A stretch of 64,000 bases of DNA from Halalkaliarchaeum desulfuricum (GTDB lineage: Archaea > Halobacteriota > Halobacteria > Halobacteriales > Haloferacaceae). The DNA lies in contig NZ_CP025066.1 in assembly GCF_002952775.1 (NCBI RefSeq), positions 1,798,001 to 1,862,000 on the forward strand. Reading direction: 5' to 3'. Below are positions 7,886 through 14,783 of the stretch, piece by piece (within the stretch, counting starts at the first letter, position 1; each line of letters begins with the position of its first letter). A program made the translations under genes and the position numbers. The notes under the pieces are model-generated. The model did not search any database. It was not told the DNA's origin and saw only the letters and a program-made list of their open reading frames with translations.

Positions 7886-8296
7886 TCAGTAGGTCAGGAG
7901 GGGCAGCTGTGTTATTCCGACGTCGTCGGCGATCCGCTCCACGTGGGTGAGTAATCTGTCTCGGGTCTCGATCCTGGGGGCCTCCGGATCGACGAAAATC
8001 GTGGCAAGCAGCGTCTCGTCGAGGAAAATGACTCCCCACCCGAGGATACTACAGCGCTCCTCGGCGACGATCACCCGCGTTCCATCCTGCTTCAGCCACT
8101 CCGAGAGGTCGGTCGCTTGAACGAAGGAATTCGTTTGCATTGCCTCACCCGGATTCTGCTCCGGGGGTTCGGTATCCGACGGTCGACCGGAGACGTCCCG
8201 AGTACGGATCTCTGGGTCCTGGTCTTGAACCGCTTTGGCATAGACTTCCAGGAGGGTATCTTCATCAGCCTGCGTTGCAGGGCGGGTGGTAATCAT
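7886..8296 (-). CDS. GNAT-like acyltransferase-related protein
   Basis: A 136-residue protein beginning MITTRPATQADEDTLLEVY, the usual first strand and helix of GNAT N-acetyltransferases. The later part reads TRVIVAEERCSILGWGVIFL, DETLLATIFVDPEAPR and a helix RDRLLTHVERIADDVG. The acetyl-CoA pyrophosphate loop (Q/RxxGxG/A) is not evident: the matching place reads APRIETRDRLL, so catalytic activity is uncertain. The ATG at 8296 overlaps the stop of the upstream HTH gene (ATGA), so the two are probably cotranslated. Function of the pair is unknown. Confidence 0.6.
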   Translation of the reverse strand: MITTRPATQADEDTLLEVYAKAVQDQDPEIRTRDVSGRPSDTEPPEQNPGEAMQTNSFVQATDLSEWLKQDGTRVIVAEERCSILGWGVIFLDETLLATIFVDPEAPRIETRDRLLTHVERIADDVGITQLPLLTY

Positions 8297-8727
8297 CCAT
8301 CCGAGTGGACCTCCGGCCACGCGTTCTCGCCCGGCCTAGCATTTGTCCGAGGGGCGTCCGGCTGTCCGTCCTGGGTTTCGGAATCCGACCGGAGGACATC
8401 GATGACGATGCCGGACTGTGCCGGAGCATAGAGGTCCATCTCCCGTCCCTTCGGGGAGTAATGGGTCCCCACGACCTGGATCAGGCCTGCCGTCCGGAGC
8501 TTGCGTATGTGGTAGAGGACGTTCTGGACTGACGTCTCGAGTTGCTCCGCCAGGTCGGCCGCGTTGGTGGGCTCCTCGCTGAGCTGGTTCAGGATCGTTC
8601 GACGCTTCTCGGAGGACAGCGTCTCGAAGAGTTCGCCCGCCTCTTCGAGCGTGATCACCGCAGGGGACCCCGCAGGGAGGGTGTCCGATTCCGGGGGGTC
8701 ATTGAACAGTTCGATCGTTTCCATCAC
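8293..8727 (-). CDS. ArsR-type winged-helix regulator
   Basis: A 144-residue regulator. Seen: LFETLSSEKRRTILNQLSEE (residues 33-52), TNAADLAEQLETSVQNVLYH as recognition helix region, and a wing TAGLIQVVGTHYSPKGREMD. The C-terminal 40 residues are polar and look disordered. The stop overlaps the start of the GNAT-like gene by four bases. An ATG three bases inside is an equally possible start. The target is unknown; the shared transcript suggests it controls the GNAT-like gene or the membrane genes upstream. Confidence 0.83.
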   Translation of the reverse strand: MMETIELFNDPPESDTLPAGSPAVITLEEAGELFETLSSEKRRTILNQLSEEPTNAADLAEQLETSVQNVLYHIRKLRTAGLIQVVGTHYSPKGREMDLYAPAQSGIVIDVLRSDSETQDGQPDAPRTNARPGENAWPEVHSDG

Positions 8728-8842
8728 TATCTAGCAAGTGGTCGTCCGTATTAATGGTAAGCAGAATTATATTTTTGTAGCATGCATTACTGAAATTCTT
8801 TTCACCTTCATCGCCCCCCGGCGAGCATCACGTGTGGGTACA

Positions 8843-9332
8843 TTACTCCGAAAACTTCCTCCGTGAGAGTAGTGGCGTGAGATTTGATTCTGGTGTCATT
8901 GAGAGCCCATATCGAAAAACGAGCAGTCCAGCAAGGACCCACCAGAGTCCCGCTCCAACGAACAATGGAACGAGTGCCGGGCCGGTGAATTTCCGCAGGC
9001 GGATCGTACGTGAGCGAACCCCCACCGAGAGCCTCGATCACTGGCTGGATATTCGTAATACCTAGCGGAATCAACAGTGCAAGGACGAAAAACACGGGTG
9101 CAACCCGCCAATTCAGTCGTCGGCGAACCCATCTCCCTAGCCGGATCTCGCTGGCCCAGATAACCACTACCGCCGCAATTGCTGGACCCCATACTCCAGG
9201 AAGAGCGGGTCTCGGATGTACCGCCCACAGATCGTATGCGAAATACATCGCGTACCAGCCCCATGTCCAACCGAACGTAACGAGGATAAATACCAGCAGA
9301 ACACGTTGCCGTATCCACATTTTCAGAAACAT
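8843..9332 (-). pseudogene. Decayed CPBP (CAAX-protease-like) membrane protein
   Basis: Minus-strand reading from 9332 gives MFLKMWIRQRVLLVFILVTF, two further hydrophobic segments and ALGGGSLTYDPPAEIH, which matches the N-terminal half of haloarchaeal CPBP intramembrane proteases. Near 8985 the frame breaks. The next frame continues with GPALVPLFVGAGLWWVLAGL and LVFRYG, which looks like the last membrane helix of the same family, and stops at 8843. The catalytic core (EExxxR and histidine motifs) is absent. The parts seen therefore fit an internal deletion with frameshift. The first frame can be read on to 8808, but the extension looks non-native. It lies 13 nt after a sensor-domain gene. Confidence 0.6.
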
Positions 9333-9345
9333 GCCCTGGCCACCG

Positions 9346-9981
9346 TTAGTCGAGGAGCGCTTTCGCCATCCACGCGGAGACCTGAGCGAGTGCGTTCAGG
9401 ACAAACAGCGAGAGGACCCCGACGATTATCCCAATGGGAACGGCGACGATTGCTTCGGGGAGTGTGTCGATCGTCCAGATCCCGGTCACAGCGACGTTGG
9501 GGTCGTTGTAATGGAGCGGGGCCGTGACCAGGGCCAGGGTAAGACCGACGCCGACCGATAACGCAACGAGCGCGGCGATCCCGACCCAGAACTTCAAATA
9601 CAGAAAGCCGAGCCCTTTCCAGGTCGAGGCGGCACGCATCCGGGCATCGAGTGACGCCGGGAGCCCCGCTCCCGACGCCGAGATATCGTCGGGGGAATCG
9701 ATGGTCACGTCCAACAGCACATTCGCCAGTTCTCGTTCGAAGGCTGCAACGACCCGAGAGCCGAGCAGCACTACGACCAGAAGGCCGATCCCGATGAGGA
9801 GGACCGCAAGTCCCAATCCGAGGGATAGCCCGACGGTCAATGCAACAAAATACACCAATCCGAGTGGGAACGAAAGCGCCAGGTAGAGGATGTTCCTGTA
9901 TGTTTGTGCTTCGAAGATCACACTCACGGCGTCCCGGATCCTGGAACTCTTCCGATGCGCCGAGGTTTCCATAGCTATCAT
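9346..9981 (-). CDS. Sensor-domain (PF13796-like) multi-pass membrane protein
   Basis: A 211-residue membrane protein. Seen: an N-terminal segment RDAVSVIFEAQTYRNILYLA, then long hydrophobic stretches around residues 30-75 (LGLVYFVALTVGLSLGLGLA; LIGIGLLVVVLLG), a polar section, and two more hydrophobic stretches (VGIAALVALSVGVGLTLALV; VPIGIIVGVLSLFVLNALAQ). This matches the putative sensor domain often found beside ArsR regulators and CPBP proteins in haloarchaea, consistent with the neighbours. Start choice is uncertain between ATG 9981, ATG 9972 and a longer ATG at 10005. No enzymatic motif is visible. Confidence 0.72.
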   Translation of the reverse strand: MIAMETSAHRKSSRIRDAVSVIFEAQTYRNILYLALSFPLGLVYFVALTVGLSLGLGLAVLLIGIGLLVVVLLGSRVVAAFERELANVLLDVTIDSPDDISASGAGLPASLDARMRAASTWKGLGFLYLKFWVGIAALVALSVGVGLTLALVTAPLHYNDPNVAVTGIWTIDTLPEAIVAVPIGIIVGVLSLFVLNALAQVSAWMAKALLD

Positions 9982-10130
9982 ACCCCATACCTCACAATAC
10001 GTCAAATTAACTCTCAGGTAGGTTCAAAATCGAGTTTGAGTCTCCCACAGGTCGACGGAACGTCCCCTCAGGATTTCGGATCGATAGTCGGAACCGATTC
10101 GGCGTTCTCAATCGAAAATTGCAGCTCCGC

Positions 10131-11495
10131 TCACTCGTCCATCTCGTCCCTGGCGTGAATCTTGGCCTGTTCGCGAGCGCTGGGATTTGCAGACTCCTTG
10201 AACGGAACCTTGGCCAGCGTCGCGTAGACGGGTTCACCGGGCTCTGCGGCGTACTCGTCCGGGAGGTGAACTGCAAACTCCACGTCGGCGTCGACGTCAT
10301 AGACCGCGTCGTCGAGGGGAACGTCGGTCTCGGCCTGCAGTTTCTCCGCCGGCACGTAGCCGAGGCCGATATTCGTCTCGAGTTCCGGACTCCACCACGC
10401 CGACGTCAGGTAGCCACATTCCTCGCCCGTCTCCGGGTCCGAGATCAGCCAGAAGTCTGGGGCCCACTCCCGGATCGGTTCGCCGGCGATTTTCAACCCG
10501 ACAAGTTTGTGAGCGAACGGGAACCCGCCGTTTTCGATCACTTCTTTCTGGCGTTCCAGTTCTGCTTTGCCGACGTAGTCTGCGGCCTTGTCGTCGGGAA
10601 CCTGATAGCCGAGGTTCACCTGGAACGGCGACGTCTCGTAATCCATGTCCTGCCCCAACGACAGGATTCCGGCAGCGACCCGTCGGTGGTGGGAGACGGC
10701 AGTCACGCCCCCGCCGTGGTCTTTGACGGTCTCGAGCACTGGATTCCACACTGATTCGGCGTTCTTCGTCGCCTCGCGCACGTAGATCTCGAATCCTTCC
10801 TCCCCGGAAAAGCCAGTCTGGCTCACCATCACCGGGACGTCGTTGATCGTTGCTTCCAGCAACCCGTAGTAGGGAACGCCGTCGGCAGCGTCACCGATGA
10901 TCGACTTCATCACGTCGAGCGATTTGGGTCCCTGAATCTGCATCGGCGAGACGTCGATTTCGTCGATGTCGACCTCGAAGTCGGTGCCGACTGCGACCCC
11001 TTGCAACCACTGCATCAGATCGGAGTCTGCAATGGAGAACCAGAACTCGTCCTCGTCGGGTCGCAACAGGACGAAGTCATTGAGGATCCCGCCGTCCTCG
11101 TTGCAGCAGATGGCGTACTTGCCACGCATCGTCTCGATTTCGGTCGCGTCGCGGGTGATGACGTAGTTGACAAACGCCTCGGCATCGGCCCCCTGGACAC
11201 GAATCTGGCGCTCGACTGCGACGTCGAACAGTGTTACGTCGTTGACCAGTTGCTCGTACTCGGCTTCCAATCCTCCATCTTCGGGCTCGATGTACCCGCG
11301 AGGGTGGTACATATCGTTGTACACCGTCGCCTGCCAACACCCCTCCTCGACGGAGAGATGCCAAAACGGCGACTTCCGGATCCGGGTCGAGATCAAGAGG
11401 TCAACGTCTGCGTCACCTGTTTGACGAAGGTTTCTGGGAACGGTGCGATCTGACTGGTCGACACTGGGGTGGTTCGGGTGGTGGGTATTAGACAT
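10131..11495 (-). CDS. GcvT-family protein related to DMSP demethylase DmdA
   Basis: A 454-residue folate-dependent methyltransferase of the GcvT/DmdA family. Seen: SPFWHLSVEEGCWQATVYND, LFDVAVERQIRVQGADAEAF, VNYVITRD, CCNEDGGILNDFVLL, then FSIADSDLMQWLQGVA. These resemble bacterial DmdA (VWDVSVERQ, VNEDGGMLND, SIADSDLMLWVKGLA) more than the glycine-cleavage T protein. It also has SQTGFSGEEGFEIYV. Known DmdA is about 365 residues; this protein is longer, mainly through a C-terminal extension. It may demethylate DMSP, betaine or another methylated osmolyte, producing methyl-THF; the substrate is not shown. The start MSNTHHPNHP at 11495 is chosen because the upstream extension lacks family similarity. 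No other gcv genes are adjacent. Confidence 0.75.
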   Translation of the reverse strand: MSNTHHPNHPSVDQSDRTVPRNLRQTGDADVDLLISTRIRKSPFWHLSVEEGCWQATVYNDMYHPRGYIEPEDGGLEAEYEQLVNDVTLFDVAVERQIRVQGADAEAFVNYVITRDATEIETMRGKYAICCNEDGGILNDFVLLRPDEDEFWFSIADSDLMQWLQGVAVGTDFEVDIDEIDVSPMQIQGPKSLDVMKSIIGDAADGVPYYGLLEATINDVPVMVSQTGFSGEEGFEIYVREATKNAESVWNPVLETVKDHGGGVTAVSHHRRVAAGILSLGQDMDYETSPFQVNLGYQVPDDKAADYVGKAELERQKEVIENGGFPFAHKLVGLKIAGEPIREWAPDFWLISDPETGEECGYLTSAWWSPELETNIGLGYVPAEKLQAETDVPLDDAVYDVDADVEFAVHLPDEYAAEPGEPVYATLAKVPFKESANPSAREQAKIHARDEMDE

Positions 11496-11592
11496 CGGAA
11501 ATCTATTTCGAAGGGTTTCGATCGTCCGCAAGGTATCTGTGTGCCATCCGACCGAATAGAAGGCCCGTGATCGCATCGTTCTGTAGCTTATA

Positions 11593-11611
11593 GGTATAAC
11601 CCACTTATACC
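11593..11611 (-). promoter_or_regulatory. Perfect inverted repeat GGTATAA-n5-TTATACC upstream of the DmdA-like gene
   Basis: Two 7-bp arms are perfectly complementary around a 5-nt centre and each contains a TATA-like sequence. It sits about 100 bp upstream of the DmdA-like start. It could be a regulator operator overlapping the core promoter. The dyad is seen; the function is inferred. Confidence 0.45.
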
Positions 11612-11785
11612 GGATCGAGAACGACACGGACGAACGAAAAGAGGTCTCTCTGGCATTGCACGGATGACGATACTCGCGAATCGGGGGTGAAATCATTGCG
11701 CTCGGCAGCGACCGTGGTAGTTTGGGTCACGTCTGTCGTCGGTACGTCCGTCGATTCTCGGAACTAGACGACCGAGATAACAAGT

Positions 11786-11795
11786 CTTATTTATT
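11786..11795 (+). promoter_or_regulatory. TATA box of tRNA-Asp
   Basis: CTTATTTATT lies about 30 bp before the tRNA 5' end in otherwise GC-rich DNA, matching haloarchaeal core promoter spacing. Confidence 0.5.
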
Positions 11796-11822
11796 CCCCC
11801 CGGATACGGAGTAATGCGGCAA

Positions 11823-11895
11823 GCCCGGGTGGTGTAGTGGCCCATCATACGACCCTGTCACGGTCGTGACGCGGGTTCAAATCCCGCCTCGGGCG
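11823..11895 (+). tRNA. tRNA-Asp (anticodon GTC)
   Basis: A 73-nt tRNA. The acceptor arms GCCCGGG (11823-11829) and CTCGGGC (11888-11894) pair over 7 bp with one G-T pair, followed by discriminator G. The anticodon stem CGACC/GGTCG encloses loop CTGTCAC with anticodon GTC. The T arm reads GCGGGTTCAAATCCCGC. The CCA is not encoded. The 3' part of the gene is duplicated downstream (see the direct repeat). Confidence 0.97.
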
Positions 11896-11938
11896 TACTT
11901 TTCGGCGGACACAGCGAACGAGGAGCGAAGCGACGAGT
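11872..11938 (+). repeat. Direct repeat copy 1 (tRNA-Asp 3' end plus flank), 67 bp
   Basis: The last 24 nt of tRNA-Asp and the following 43 bp are repeated identically at 12011-12077. The copy spacing is 139 bp. Confidence 0.95.
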
Positions 11939-11967
11939 GAGCCGTCCGCCGAAATACCCATCTCAAA

Positions 11968-12024
11968 GGGATTTGAACCACGCAAACCCGAGCTTGCGAG
12001 GGTTTGCAATCGGGTTCAAATCCC
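11968..12024. repeat. Nested inverted repeats derived from the tRNA T arm
   Basis: GGGATTTGAACC (11968-11979) is complementary to GGTTCAAATCCC (12013-12024). Inside it GCAAACCC (11982-11989) is complementary to GGGTTTGC (12000-12007). A further 11-bp inverted repeat joins 11900-11910 with 11944-11954. The spacer between the direct repeats is thus itself built from inverted tRNA-like pieces. Confidence 0.85.
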
Positions 12025-12077
12025 GCCTCGGGCGTACTTTTCGGCGGACACAGCGAACGAGGAGCGAAGCGACGAGT
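12011..12077 (+). repeat. Direct repeat copy 2 (partial tRNA-Asp 3' end), 67 bp
   Basis: Identical to 11872-11938. It contains the T-arm half and acceptor 3' strand of tRNA-Asp but no 5' half, so it is not a tRNA gene. It has the form of an att-like site left by recombination or integration at the tRNA. Confidence 0.9.
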
Positions 12078-12131
12078 ACCGTCTCGACCGCTAACGCGTC
12101 GCTTTTGTGTCCGCCTCACCCACGAACAGCC

Positions 12132-12767
12132 ATGAAAGCGGGCGTCATCGCGGTCCAGGGCGACGTGAGCGAGCACGCGGCGGCGATCCGTCGGGCTGGC
12201 GAGGCCCACGGCGTCGACGTCGAGACCGTGTCGATCCGTCGCTCCGGGATCGTCCCCGACTGCGACCTACTGGCAATACCGGGCGGCGAATCGACGACGA
12301 TCTCGCGGCAGGTCCACGACGAGGGGATCGCCCCGGAGATCCGGGCACACGTCGAGGCTGGGAAGCCGGTGCTCGCGACCTGCGCCGGACTGATCGTGCT
12401 CTCCCGGGACGCAAAGGACGACCGCGTGTCCACGCTCGATCTCCTCGACGCCACCATCGACCGGAACGCCTTCGGCAGACAGGCGGACAGCTTCCGGGCG
12501 CCGGTCGACGTGGTCGGTCTCGAGGACCCGTTCCCCGGCGTGTTCATCAGGGCGCCGACCGTCGACGAGGTCGGCGACGGCGTCGAGACGCTTTCGACCT
12601 GGGAGAGCCGTCCGGTCGCCGTTCGCGAGGGGCCGATCCTGGCGACGGCCTTCCACCCGGAACTCACCGACGACGTCCGGATCCACCGACTCGCATTCTT
12701 CGACGCCGATCTCGCTACCGACGCCGACAGCCCCGAGGACGACGCCGGGGAGGTGGCCGCCGAATGA
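12132..12767 (+). CDS. pdxT: Pyridoxal 5'-phosphate synthase glutaminase subunit PdxT
   Basis: A 211-residue class I-like glutaminase that supplies ammonia to PdxS for de novo PLP synthesis. Seen: MKAGVIAVQGDVSEH at the N terminus, the PGGEST oxyanion loop near residue 54, the nucleophile in LATCAGLIVL near residue 84, DATIDRNAFGRQADSF, and the catalytic His/Glu pair in ATAFHPELT near residue 182. The ATG at 12132 is chosen because the longer frame runs through the tRNA-derived repeat. pdxS is not in this window. The stop overlaps the hisE start (ATGA). Confidence 0.95.
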   Translation: MKAGVIAVQGDVSEHAAAIRRAGEAHGVDVETVSIRRSGIVPDCDLLAIPGGESTTISRQVHDEGIAPEIRAHVEAGKPVLATCAGLIVLSRDAKDDRVSTLDLLDATIDRNAFGRQADSFRAPVDVVGLEDPFPGVFIRAPTVDEVGDGVETLSTWESRPVAVREGPILATAFHPELTDDVRIHRLAFFDADLATDADSPEDDAGEVAAE

Positions 12768-13156
12768 CCGCTCCGGACGGGGACCGGGACAACCCGGACG
12801 GGGACCGGGACAACCCGGACGGGAACCGGGACGACCCGGACGGGAACCGGGACGACCCGGACGGGGAGCTTGCGGACGTACTCGACGACCTCTTTGCGAC
12901 CATCGAGGACAGACAACGGGAGCTGCCGGAGGGGTCGTACACGGCGTCGCTTTTTACCCACGAGAAGGGGGAAAACGCCGTCCTGGAGAAGCTCGGCGAG
13001 GAGACGACCGAGATCCTGCTCGCGGCGAAGGACGACGACGCCGACGAACTGGCCCACGAGAGCGCCGACTTCGTCTATCACCTGCTCGTACTGTTCGCGA
13101 TGAAGGGGTTGGATGTCGACGACCTCCGGGCGGAGCTGCACTCCCGATTCGGCTGA
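12764..13156 (+). CDS. hisE: Phosphoribosyl-ATP pyrophosphatase HisE with repeat-encoded acidic N terminus
   Basis: A 130-residue protein for the second step of histidine biosynthesis. The MazG-like catalytic part runs from about residue 36: VLDDLFATIEDRQRELPEGS, FTHEKGENAVLEKLGEETTE (metal-binding Glu residues) and HESADFVYHLLVLFAMKGLD. Before it, residues 5-32 are four tandem heptads of the type DGDRDNP/DGNRDDP that no HisE needs for catalysis. The gene overlaps pdxT by four bases; no other his genes are nearby. The extension is presumably disordered and acidic. Confidence 0.93.
   Translation: MTAPDGDRDNPDGDRDNPDGNRDDPDGNRDDPDGELADVLDDLFATIEDRQRELPEGSYTASLFTHEKGENAVLEKLGEETTEILLAAKDDDADELAHESADFVYHLLVLFAMKGLDVDDLRAELHSRFG
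12776..12859 (+). repeat. 21-bp minisatellite, four copies, inside hisE
   Basis: Four consecutive 21-bp units (12776, 12797, 12818 and 12839) encode DGDRDNP twice and DGNRDDP twice. Because the unit is a multiple of three, copy changes keep the frame. Confidence 0.95.
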
Positions 13157-13174
13157 GCGTTCCGGTTGGACCGC

Positions 13175-14683
13175 TCACGACCCCAACTCGGCTGCGGTCT
13201 CCCGGAACAGCCCGTCGAGGATCTCCGGCGTCGTCGGATGGTACGCCCGGTCGGGAAGTTCGCGGACGTCAAGGCCGAGTTCGACGATGACCTGCATCGT
13301 CTTCGCCATCACGTCCGCGTGGTAGTGGAGTCCCTGATAGCCCAGCACGGTCCCGTCGTCGGCGTCGACCACGAGCCGCGCCAGGCCGTGTGGGACGTCC
13401 TTCGTTTCGAACACGCCGTCGTTTTCGGCCCGGCGGGTCGCGACTGCGATCTCGTAGCCAGCCTCCTGTGCGCTTTTTTCGGTGTGGCCCACCCTGGCGA
13501 ACGGGTAGACCCCCGCACCCGAGAACACCACGTGGTGATGGACGTTGCGATACGGTGTGAGCGGTTCGTTCCGGACGTGTGCGAGGATGTTCTCTGCCGT
13601 GTGGTACCCCTGCTCTTTGGCGACGTGGAGGATCGGCTCCCGTTCGTTGGCGTCGCCGACGACGAAGGTACGCTCGGCGCCAGGGGGTCGCATCGTGGCG
13701 TCGATCCAGCCGCTTTCGGGGGAAAGCGTGGTGTTTCCGAGGCGCAGGGCGTCCAGGTTCGGTCGCCGGCCGGTAAACAGGAACGCCGCCTCCGCCTCGA
13801 TCGCCTCGCCCGTGTCGAGCCCGAGCCGGACGCCCTCATCGATCTGGTCGATCCGTTCCTCCGAGGCGCCGGTGACGATTCGGACGCCGAATTCCTCGCG
13901 ATACAGCGAGAGCAGGGCGTCCCCGAACGCCGGATCCGCCTCGTCGAGGGGTCGGGCGTCGTGTTCGACGACGGTGAGGTCGACGCCCGCCTCCGCGAGA
14001 TACGGAACGAGCTCCAGCCCGACGTAGCCGAACCCCATCACGACTCCCGAGTCGGGGAGGTGGGTCGCGTCGAGCACGTCGGCACTGGTGTACAACCGCG
14101 CCGGATCGACCCCTTCGAGTCCGGGAATCGACGGCCGGTTCGGCACGGAGCCGGTGGCGATCGCGACGTAATCGGCTTCGATCACCGTCCCGTTGTCCCC
14201 GGCTTCTCCGTCCCGTTCGCCTTCTGTGTCTTCCCCGTCTCCTTCTCCCGTTCCGTCGATCAGGATCGTCCGGTCGTCGAGAAAGGCGGCAGTTCCCCGG
14301 TGGAACTCGACCCCGTCGTGGTCGGCGAGGTCCCGGACTGCCTCCCGGCGGTGGCGTGCGAACGCCGCGACGTGGTCGTCCTTCCGGTCGACGATCGACG
14401 CGAGATCCATCCCCGGCGGCTCCCCGTCGAGGCGTTCGTCGGACCGCGCCTGATGCCGGTGTTGGGCCGCCGAAAGCACCTCCTTGGACGGCATACACCC
14501 TCGGAGAATGCACAGCCCGCCGCCGGGCTCCCCGTCGTCGACGAGTGTGAGCCGGCCGATCTCCTCGCCGATGTGGGGGGTCAACCCCTCGGCCACGGCG
14601 ACCCCGGCGCTCCCGTACGCCCCGATTATTACGACGTGGGGTCGCGTTTCGCGTTCGCCCGCGTTACCAGTGCGTCCATTCAT
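13175..14683 (-). CDS. Dihydrolipoamide dehydrogenase-like NAD(P)-disulfide flavoprotein
   Basis: A 502-residue class I pyridine nucleotide-disulfide oxidoreductase. Seen: an FAD-binding start HVVIIGAYGSAGVAVAEG with GAYGSAG in place of the usual GxGxxG, the redox disulfide CILRGC (about residues 57-62), the NAD-binding GFGYVGLELVPYLAEAG near 235, FVVGDANEREPILH, and the C-terminal YHPTTPE with the active His and Glu. An acidic insert (GEGDGEDTEGERDGEAGD) sits near residue 150. It stands alone rather than in a 2-oxoacid dehydrogenase operon, so mercuric-reductase-like or soluble-transhydrogenase-like roles are possible. Start ATG 14683 is supported by a TATA box 25 bp upstream. Confidence 0.83.
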   Translation of the reverse strand: MNGRTGNAGERETRPHVVIIGAYGSAGVAVAEGLTPHIGEEIGRLTLVDDGEPGGGLCILRGCMPSKEVLSAAQHRHQARSDERLDGEPPGMDLASIVDRKDDHVAAFARHRREAVRDLADHDGVEFHRGTAAFLDDRTILIDGTGEGDGEDTEGERDGEAGDNGTVIEADYVAIATGSVPNRPSIPGLEGVDPARLYTSADVLDATHLPDSGVVMGFGYVGLELVPYLAEAGVDLTVVEHDARPLDEADPAFGDALLSLYREEFGVRIVTGASEERIDQIDEGVRLGLDTGEAIEAEAAFLFTGRRPNLDALRLGNTTLSPESGWIDATMRPPGAERTFVVGDANEREPILHVAKEQGYHTAENILAHVRNEPLTPYRNVHHHVVFSGAGVYPFARVGHTEKSAQEAGYEIAVATRRAENDGVFETKDVPHGLARLVVDADDGTVLGYQGLHYHADVMAKTMQVIVELGLDVRELPDRAYHPTTPEILDGLFRETAAELGS

Positions 14684-14702
14684 GCGACGAGCTTACGGCC
14701 GC

Positions 14703-14712
14703 TATTTAAAAA
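14703..14712 (-). promoter_or_regulatory. TATA box for the Lpd-like gene
   Basis: TTTTTAAATA on the minus strand is centred 25 bp before ATG 14683, the spacing of a leaderless haloarchaeal transcript. Confidence 0.55.
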
Positions 14713-14783
14713 GGGACGTGGAGGATGGGCGACCATCGCACACACCTGTCCTGTGTCGTTTCAGCAGTTTCGAGCCGGTCCCC

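Larger units (their letters stand above)
11496..11822. other. Intergenic region with promoter-like elements, no gene seen
   Basis: About 330 bp without a supportable gene. It holds a palindrome with TATA-like arms (11593-11611) facing the DmdA-like gene and a TATA box (11786-11795) facing tRNA-Asp. The remainder shows nothing recognisable. Confidence 0.6.

Noticed and set aside
12011-12077. Second tRNA-Asp gene
   Set aside because: Only the T-arm half and acceptor 3' strand are present; there is no D arm or anticodon arm.
12776-12859. CRISPR-like array
   Set aside because: Units are contiguous 21-bp copies with no spacers and lie in frame within hisE.
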